Source: Gemmatimonadaceae bacterium (lineage in GTDB: Bacteria; Gemmatimonadota; Gemmatimonadetes; Gemmatimonadales; Gemmatimonadaceae). Taken from it: a DNA stretch of 5,821 nucleotides. The position numbers and the translations under genes are program-made. Numbering within the stretch: the stretch's first letter is position 1; every line of letters starts with the position of its first letter. Below are positions 1 through 4,554 of this stretch, in pieces. Under the pieces are notes generated by a model. That model ran no database searches. It was not told where the DNA came from and was given only the letters and a program-made list of their open reading frames with translations. The DNA lies in contig JACDHQ010000153.1 of assembly GCA_013820975.1 (NCBI GenBank), positions 1-5,821 of the forward strand. Reading direction: 5' to 3'.

Positions 1-40
1 TTGTACTCGGTACTGAAGTACCGAGTACGGCAGCGAGTGA
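1..40 (+). repeat. Right-end fragment of a further copy of the GTAC-rich element
   Basis: These 40 bases match 365-404 at 39 of 40 positions (the only difference is a24 versus g388). They are therefore the right-hand end of another copy of the element that continues off the left edge of the window. The 34-bp tail units that normally follow are missing: at 40/41 the sequence passes straight into the left end of the next copy. Strand is arbitrary; both full copies read the same way. Confidence 0.85.
3..28. repeat. Perfect 12-bp inverted repeat (GTAC palindrome)
   Basis: The arms GTACTCGGTACT (3-14) and AGTACCGAGTAC (17-28) are exact reverse complements separated by GA. As RNA this would fold as an 11-bp stem closed by a UGAA loop, or UUCA on the other strand. 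GTAC occurs four times, at 3, 10, 18 and 25, so the spacing is 7, 8, 7. The equivalent site at 367-392 has one change that leaves a G-U pair, while the one at 4465-4488 is more degraded. Confidence 0.9.
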
Positions 41-238
41 ACAGCGGCCGCAGGAGCGGAAACGTGGAGCCCCTAACCGACGACACACGCGCCGGGGACC
101 TGACGTGAACCATGGAGGTCTCCGCTGACGCCCGCGGCGCGTTCCACCGCAGTACCCTGGTACTTCAGTACTCGGTAGCAGGACCGCAGGGCCAGCCATT
201 CCAATGCCGGCATGGTCGGGTCGCGGGGGACGGGCCAG

Positions 239-255
239 CGCGTACATGGTACGCG
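239..255. repeat. 7-bp inverted repeat CGCGTAC-ATG-GTACGCG
   Basis: A perfect 7-bp inverted repeat with a 3-bp spacer inside element copy A. The same 17 bases are unchanged at 4336-4352 in copy B, within a block of 49 identical bases, which suggests that the structure or site is maintained. Confidence 0.75.
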
Positions 256-366
256 GAGGAATGTAGACCGTCCCGCTACCTGCTCCATTCCTGGTACCCT
301 GTACTGGAGTGTCTGTCCCCGCGCTCACCCTCGCCATGCCTTGTTGAGGGGAACCCGTCGGTCTTT

Positions 367-392
367 GTACTCGGTACTGAAGTACCGGGTAC
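367..392. repeat. Second GTAC palindrome of copy A
   Basis: Arms 367-378 and 381-392 repeat the site at 3-28 with one difference, g388 instead of a, which turns a T-A pair into T-G (a tolerated wobble in RNA). GTAC sits at 367, 374, 382 and 389, the same 7, 8, 7 spacing. In copy B (4465-4488) the outermost pair and one central pair are also lost. Confidence 0.8.
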
Positions 393-404
393 GGCAGCGA
401 GTGA

Positions 405-440
405 CGGTGAGGGGGCACCGGCACCGAATGCCCCTCACCG
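405..440 (-). other. Possible 3'-end hairpin downstream of the receptor gene
   Basis: Bases 405-417 and 429-440 pair over 12 bp with one bulged G and an 11-base loop (CCGGCACCGAA). In copy B, 4503-4514 with 4526-4536 keep 11 pairs, and the substitution at position 414 (G to C) falls at the bulge, so pairing is retained. Read in the sense of the receptor mRNA, it lies about 45 bases after the stop codon. No run of U follows, so this is not a classical intrinsic terminator; it could be a factor-dependent terminator or a 3'-end stabiliser. The function is inferred. Confidence 0.45.
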
Positions 441-485
441 AACGGGGCGCACCGTTGCGGAAACGCCCCTCACCGAAGCGCGCGC
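420..485 (+). repeat. Two 34-bp tail units, the second degenerate
   Basis: Unit 420-453 carries the core GCCCCTCACCGAACGGGGC. It is followed at 454-485 by a weaker version (GAAACGCCCCTCACCGAAG, then GCGCG). The same unit occurs at 4081-4114, shortened at 4115-4138, and at 4517-4550. The second unit here ends exactly where the TAG stop of the receptor gene begins (486-488). Confidence 0.75.
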
Positions 486-3353
486 CTACCCCGCCGGCAC
501 CGTCGCGACGAGCGACCGTCTCCTTCCATCACCCGGCACCGACTTCTCCTCGGCAGCCGATCCTGCCGAAGCAGATCTCCTGAATGGCGCGCGAAGACTA
601 CCCAGGTCGAGCGCAGCGCGCACATACGCGTAGCGGCCGTTGAAGCCGGCTGGTGACTGGCCGGAGTAGATGTAGATGCCACGCGTCTGGTTCCCGGAGA
701 TCAACGTGTCGGGATACGTGTCGAGAATATTGTTCGCGCCTACCGTGAGGTTGAGACCGTTGGCCATCCGGTACGAGACGGAAGCGTCGGTCACCCACTG
801 CGCATCGAAGGTCTGGTCGAGCGTACCATCGGCTCGGCCCTGGAAGACGGTGAACTCGCCGAACCTGCTGCTGTGCAGGTTGGTGCTCAGCTGCCGCCAC
901 GTGTGGTTGAGCGTCAACCGGATGCTGTTCTGCGGCTGTCCCTTTTCGATCAGCGTCCGCTGGATGCGGTCGAAAAGAGCAGTGCTGACGGCTGCAAGCT
1001 GGGGTGGCGTGTCAGTTACGCGCGTCACCGTGGTCTTGTTCTGGTTGTAGCCGCCCGTAAACCGGAGGAGTCCCGCGTCCTCCAGGTTCAAGCCATAGTT
1101 CACGACCACGTCCAGCCCGTTGGTCCGTGTGTCTATCGCATTGGTGAAGTAGCGGGCGCCACTGACACCCGGTATGCCATTGGCTGCCAGCAGGTTCCTG
1201 ACCGAGGCGTCGATGAAATTTCCCGACAGTACGATTCGGTCATCGATGTCGACACGATAATAGTCGGCCGAGATCGAGAGGTTCTTTCCCTGCCGGAAGG
1301 TCACTCCGCCGCTGAGGTTGACTGACTCCTCGGGCTTGAGAGCGGTCGCCCCGAGCAGCTGCGCACCCGGGCTTCCGACCGCAAATGTGCGGATCTCGAA
1401 TGGAACGCCACCAACGAAGTTGGTTGCCACCGACGAGAAGTTCGACTGCCCGAGCGAGGGCGCGCGGAACCCTGTCTGGGCCGCGCCACGCACGGCAAGG
1501 CCGGGTACGATCTCCAGCCGCGCGGCCACCTTGCCGTCGACTGTCGAACCGAAATCACTGTAATTCTCGGCCCGAGCCGCAACCGCGATGAGCAGTCGCT
1601 CCATGGGCGTTGCTTCGACATCGATGTACCCACCGACGTTCGTCCGTGATTCGTCGGCTTCATCTACCGGCCGGAACCCAGGGAACACCTGGGTGAAGGG
1701 GGGAGCTGCGTTTCCGGCGTTGGGTCCGTCGAGGATTCGAGCCGGACCAAGCGCGAAGGATGCCGCCTCGCCCTGCTCCAGCTTGTATGCGTCGCGCCTG
1801 GCTTCTGCTCCGATCGCCACGTTCAGGCCTCCCACCGGCGTTGCCCTGAACAGTCTCGCAATGTCGAGGTTCGCTACCGCCTGGTTGTTGCGAAGAGTCC
1901 CTGCATAGAATTCCGTCTGGCTGGCGGCGCCAAGAGACGTGTTGAGGGTGTTCTCGATGTTGAACGCAAAGGAGTTTCCACCATAGAGTCCGCTGAGGTC
2001 CCAGTTCCAGTTCCTCATGGCGCCTCGCGCGCCGATTGCGCCCGAGCCGTCCCTGATGTCACTGTTTATCATTGGCAGGAAGCCGTTCGGGTAGATCGCT
2101 CGCACCGTTCGGTCGTCGCGCGAACGCCTGAAGAAGCCGGCGGAGAGACCGTCGCGCATGCCGAGGCCGCCGAATCCGTAGAGCGTGATGCCGCTGGCGA
2201 GCGGAAGCTCGCTGTTCAGGAAAGCCGTCACGTCGCGCGACTCCGAATCCCCCGACCAGCTCTGCCGGAGCGCCTGGTTGTAGATGCTCGTACCGGCGGG
2301 GACGTTCGTGCAGCTGGGTGTAATACCCGCAATGCACTGGACGCTGGTATCAACGCGCGCGCGATTGGTGCTGTCGCGCCTCCGGATTTCCCCGCTCAGG
2401 TGGATGAATCCGTTGCCCATCAGCGAGCGACCGAAATTTCCCTCGACCTGAACCAGTCTGCCATCGTTGAAGGATTCTGCTCTGTCCGGGGTGGAGAAGA
2501 TCTGTCCCACTGTCGTGGCGAGCGAAGTCTGCGGCGCGGATTTCAGGATGATGTTGATCACGCCGGCAATGGCGTCGGAGCCGTACTGCGCTGCAGCGCC
2601 GTCTCGAAGGATCTCGATCCGGTCGATGGCGCTCGCGGGAATGGAGTTGAGATCGACGCTGGTCGAGCCGCGGCCGACCGACTGGTTCACGTGTACCAGG
2701 GCGGTTGTGTGCCGGCGCTTGCCGTTGACGAGGACGAGCGTCTGGTCGGGTCCGAGGCCGCGAAGGGTCGCGGGGCGGATGTGGTCGGTGCCGTCGTTGA
2801 CGGAGGGACGCGGGAAGTTGATCGATGGCGCGAGCATCTGCAGGATCTGGCTCGTCTCCGACAGGCCGGTCTTGGCGATATCCTCTGAGGTCAGGACATC
2901 GATCGGGGCAGGCGCTTCGAGCACCGTCCGGTCCATCGCGCGGGTGCCGGTGACCACTATCTGGTCGAGGCCGACCGGGCTGCTGACGAGCGCGAAGTCC
3001 GGACCTGCCGCACCACCCCCACCGACTCTCACACTATCGACCGATGGAGCGTAGCCGATCCTGGTTGCCCGCAGCACGTGCGTGCCCGGGTTGAGTTGCA
3101 GGCGGTAGCTGCCGTCTGCCCTGGTGAGCGTCGACTGGGTCGTGCCTACGACCAGGACGAGCGCCCCGCTGATGCTCTGTGCGCTCCCGGCGTCGGTCAC
3201 ACGGCCGGTGACCGTAGAGGCTTGCGCATGGAGTGCGGGGGCGAGGCAGAGAAAGGACACAACGGCAGCGAGCTTCGACAGCAGGTGATGTTCACGCAAC
3301 CACCCCGTTCGAACGCGCGCGACGCGCGATGACGCTGAATTGCGGCGAATCAC
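486..3353 (-). CDS. TonB-dependent outer-membrane receptor, substrate unknown
   Basis: Outer-membrane active-transport channel driven by TonB-ExbBD; the ligand cannot be read from the sequence. The start is the GTG at 3353, because AGGAGGT lies 6 bases upstream; a GTG at 3377 is in frame but lacks such a site. From it, 955 residues follow. Residues 1-43 are a signal peptide (basic n-region, hydrophobic LAAVVSFLCLAPA, cleavage after LHA). About 47-122 form a carboxypeptidase-regulatory-like beta-sandwich (TGRVTDAG, ADGSYRL). DQIVVTG at 130-136 resembles a TonB box. The plug spans about 142-272 (RPATLRGLGPDQTLVLVNGK; DRIEILRDGAAAQYGSDAIAGVINIILK shortened here to its GSDAIAGVINI core). The barrel follows, with GFRAPSLGQSNFSS and NNILDTYPD. 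Cys340 and Cys348 may form a loop disulfide. Family barrels normally stop near GRYAYVRAALDLG (about 918); 37 Arg/Ser/Ala-rich residues follow. Its GC is lower than the protease's. Family assignment is firm. Confidence 0.95.
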   Translation of the reverse strand: MIRRNSASSRVARVRTGWLREHHLLSKLAAVVSFLCLAPALHAQASTVTGRVTDAGSAQSISGALVLVVGTTQSTLTRADGSYRLQLNPGTHVLRATRIGYAPSVDSVRVGGGGAAGPDFALVSSPVGLDQIVVTGTRAMDRTVLEAPAPIDVLTSEDIAKTGLSETSQILQMLAPSINFPRPSVNDGTDHIRPATLRGLGPDQTLVLVNGKRRHTTALVHVNQSVGRGSTSVDLNSIPASAIDRIEILRDGAAAQYGSDAIAGVINIILKSAPQTSLATTVGQIFSTPDRAESFNDGRLVQVEGNFGRSLMGNGFIHLSGEIRRRDSTNRARVDTSVQCIAGITPSCTNVPAGTSIYNQALRQSWSGDSESRDVTAFLNSELPLASGITLYGFGGLGMRDGLSAGFFRRSRDDRTVRAIYPNGFLPMINSDIRDGSGAIGARGAMRNWNWDLSGLYGGNSFAFNIENTLNTSLGAASQTEFYAGTLRNNQAVANLDIARLFRATPVGGLNVAIGAEARRDAYKLEQGEAASFALGPARILDGPNAGNAAPPFTQVFPGFRPVDEADESRTNVGGYIDVEATPMERLLIAVAARAENYSDFGSTVDGKVAARLEIVPGLAVRGAAQTGFRAPSLGQSNFSSVATNFVGGVPFEIRTFAVGSPGAQLLGATALKPEESVNLSGGVTFRQGKNLSISADYYRVDIDDRIVLSGNFIDASVRNLLAANGIPGVSGARYFTNAIDTRTNGLDVVVNYGLNLEDAGLLRFTGGYNQNKTTVTRVTDTPPQLAAVSTALFDRIQRTLIEKGQPQNSIRLTLNHTWRQLSTNLHSSRFGEFTVFQGRADGTLDQTFDAQWVTDASVSYRMANGLNLTVGANNILDTYPDTLISGNQTRGIYIYSGQSPAGFNGRYAYVRAALDLGSLRAPFRRSASAGSAAEEKSVPGDGRRRSLVATVPAG

Positions 3354-3359
3354 TGGACA

Positions 3360-3366
3360 ACCTCCT
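3360..3366 (-). promoter_or_regulatory. Ribosome binding site that sets the receptor start
   Basis: On the minus strand this reads AGGAGGT, a near-perfect Shine-Dalgarno sequence, with 6 bases between it and the GTG at 3353-3351. It lies inside the longer open frame that begins at 3377, so it argues for the shorter protein, which also gives a more ordinary signal-peptide length. Confidence 0.8.
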
Positions 3367-3720
3367 GGAGGTAGCACGACGGCCGCCGCGCCTCGAACTG
3401 GCGCAGCAAGGAGCGCCCAATATTGGGAGGGAGGGCGCAGTCCGCAAACAGTCCCCGTTCACTCGCTGGGCGCCCGGCCATGAAGCGCCTTTGGCCTCCC
3501 CGATCCGGTAGAGCGTAACGCTCGAAAGAGAATCCATACCACCGTTCCTGCGCTCATCGGCGTGCGACGCGACGGGACGCTCATATTCTGCCCGTCCATT
3601 TCGGGTTCCCGTCGACATCATCGCCGGACGCCGGGATCATCGGCCGCACGACCCTCGGAAACGTGGCGCCACACGCGCCGTAGTTCCATTAGGGTTGGAA
3701 CCGCGGGCCCGACCGCCGAG
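3367..3720. other. Upstream region of the receptor gene, no gene seen
   Basis: About 350 bases. Open frames here lack ribosome binding sites and resemble no protein I know. Visible structures are the palindrome at 3416-3427, a short hairpin GAGCG-TAA-CGCTC at 3511-3523 and the GC palindrome GGGCGCCC at 3468-3475. A weak sigma-70-like pair on the minus strand (TTTGCG, 18 bases, AATATT) would overlap the first palindrome; the match is too poor to call. No known riboswitch was recognised. Confidence 0.5.
3416..3427. promoter_or_regulatory. Perfect palindrome CCCAATATTGGG, possible operator
   Basis: A 12-bp perfect palindrome 62 bases upstream of the receptor GTG, A+T-rich at its centre in otherwise GC-rich DNA. 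Position and symmetry fit a binding site for a dimeric regulator, but there is no regulator gene in the window and no second copy of the site. Function is inferred. Confidence 0.3.
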
Positions 3721-3852
3721 CATCATCCCCATGTGGTGACGGTGCTGCGCGGACCGGCGGCGCTGGAAGCGCCGTCGGGCGAGCGGGAGATCGAGGTCAA
3801 ATCGACGAACGCGCTCGACCTCGCCATCCAGACCATTGCCACCATCGACTAG
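3721..3852 (+). pseudogene. 3' remnant of an unidentified gene
   Basis: An open plus-strand frame ends in TAG at 3850-3852. Its last 39 codons (from GTG 3733) read VVTVLRGPAALEAPSGEREI, then EVKSTNALDLAIQTIATID. Almost every third base in this part is G or C, as in the true genes here, and the peptide has a normal mix of residues. Upstream in the same frame, the translation turns into Arg/Ser/His-rich low-quality sequence, and no ribosome binding site precedes any of the candidate GTG codons at 3733, 3736 and 3742. The simplest reading is the C-terminal end of a larger protein whose 5' part was deleted. A very small intact gene, or chance, are the alternatives. I do not recognise the family. 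Confidence 0.35.
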
Positions 3853-4080
3853 CGACCTGGCAGCGATCTGAACCGCGCTCGCCCGATTGCATCCGCCCGC
3901 GCAATCGCCCGCTCAACGCCCGGGGGAGTGGCGCCGCGCCGGGCGCCCCCGCCCCGGGGGTGAGTGTGCGGGAGACTCGGGTGAGGTGAGGGGCGTTCCG
4001 CAGAGGCGGCCTGTCGCGTAGCGCCGAGACCGAGCGGCGCAGCCGCGAGCGGCTCGACGCGTGTAAGCGACCCAGCCGCC
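3853..4080. other. GC-rich intergenic stretch with hairpins
   Basis: No gene is supported. Inverted repeats include CGATTGC/GCAATCG at 3884-3890 and 3901-3907 (10-base loop, 31 bases after the remnant's stop), CGGGGG/CCCCCG at 3921-3926 and 3946-3951, GCGGC/GCCGC at 4034-4038 and 4042-4046, and CGAGC/GCTCG at 4046-4050 and 4052-4056. None is followed by a T run, so I do not call an intrinsic terminator. The block may be part of, or a decayed extension of, the neighbouring repeat element. Confidence 0.45.
3985..4001 (-). repeat. Inverted outlier of the 34-bp unit core
   Basis: Reads GGTGAGGGGCGTTCCGC, which is the reverse complement of 4084-4100 at 16 of 17 positions and similarly matches 4118-4134. 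It is the only copy of this core in the opposite orientation outside the hairpin arms inside the elements. It encloses 4002-4083 between inverted arms. Confidence 0.6.
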
Positions 4081-4138
4081 GGCGCGGAATGCCCCTCACC
4101 GAACGGGGCGCACCGGCGCGGAATGCCCCTCACCGAAC
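4081..4138 (+). repeat. Tandem 34-bp units at the left end of copy B
   Basis: Unit 4081-4114 (34 bases, core GCCCCTCACCGAACGGGGC) is followed directly by a second unit from 4115, which breaks off at about 4138 where the main body begins (ACAGCGGCC). Both start GGCGCGGAAT. Copy A lacks these units at its left end, where a preceding element copy is joined instead. Confidence 0.8.
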
Positions 4139-4550
4139 AGCGGCCACAGGAGCGGAAACGTGGAGCCCCTAACCGACGACACACGCGCCGGGGACCTGAT
4201 GTCAGCCTCGCGGTCTCCGCCGACGGCATCGGCGCGCCTTCCACCGCAGTACCCTGGTACTTCAGTACTCGGTAGCAGGACCGCAGGGCCAGCCATTCCA
4301 ATGCCTGGGTGGTCGGGTCGCGGGGGACGGGCCAGCGCGTACATGGTACGCGGAGGAAATTGCACCGTCCCGCTACCTGCTCCATTCGTGGTACCCTGTA
4401 CTGGAGTGTCTGTCCACCCGTTCACCCTCGCCATGCCTTGTTGAGGGGAACCCGTCGGTCTTATTACTCGGTACTGAAGTACCTGGTACTGCAGCGAGTG
4501 AAGGTGAGGGCGCACCGGCACCGAATGCCCCTCACCGAACGGGGCGCACC
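4137..4550 (+). repeat. GTAC-rich interspersed element, copy B
   Basis: Direct repeat of 41-453. It carries 10 GTAC tetramers, the unchanged CGCGTAC/GTACGCG repeat (4336-4352), a decayed GTAC palindrome (4465-4488), the hairpin 4503-4536 and a closing 34-bp unit (4517-4550). Differences from copy A cluster in short windows (4306-4309, 4359-4363, 4416-4421 and others) between blocks of about 50 identical bases. It ends 4 bases before the TAG of the metalloprotease gene (4557-4555 on the minus strand), so in that transcript it would form the 3' untranslated region. Longer open frames across it do not survive in copy A and are not credible genes. Confidence 0.85.
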
Positions 4551-4554
4551 CGAC

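Larger units (their letters stand above)
41..453 (+). repeat. GTAC-rich interspersed element, copy A
   Basis: This stretch aligns with 4137-4550 over its whole length, with about 93% identity by hand comparison. From 148 to 453 there are 17 substitutions and no gaps; 41-103 has one. Bases 104-145 are the divergent part and contain small indels that change the offset from 4096 to 4097. It holds 11 GTAC tetramers, several inverted repeats and, at its right end, a 34-bp unit (420-453). No transposase, terminal inverted repeats or plausible gene is present. Frames open through it in one copy do not persist in the other, and the differences in the longest shared minus frame change amino acids, so it is most likely non-coding. 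It ends 32 bp from the receptor stop codon. Confidence 0.85.

Noticed and set aside
420..485. CRISPR array (34-bp repeats)
   Set aside because: The units are directly adjacent with no spacers and occur only one or two at a time.
112..633. A 173-residue plus-strand open frame through copy A and into the receptor 3' end
   Set aside because: It overlaps the receptor antisense, has no family resemblance, and the same frame is not kept in copy B. High GC alone keeps such frames open.
3353..3377. Receptor start at GTG 3377 (8 more residues)
   Set aside because: It has no ribosome binding site, and the extra codons contain the AGGAGGT that serves the GTG at 3353.
3457..3468. GTTCACTCGCTG, reverse complement of 31-42, as an inverted piece of the element
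   Set aside because: A single 12-bp match is expected by chance in a window this size, and the flanks do not continue the similarity.
3367..3540. A cobalamin or other riboswitch in front of the receptor gene, as seen for some TonB receptors
   Set aside because: I looked on the minus strand for B12-box-like and TPP-like conserved segments and found no convincing match, only short GC hairpins.
3292..3621. A 109-residue minus-strand frame upstream of the receptor
   Set aside because: Low-complexity Arg/Ser-rich translation, no ribosome binding site, and it overlaps the receptor start and signal peptide in another frame.
3849..4385. Minus-strand frame beginning MEQVAGR, similar to one at 73-288
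   Set aside because: The similarity comes from the DNA repeat. Substitutions within the shared part change residues, and an indel near 104-145 makes the two frames diverge, so there is no sign of selection on protein.
4081..4550. Classical insertion sequence or MITE
   Set aside because: The ends are direct, not inverted, repeats; there is no target-site duplication I can see and no transposase frame.
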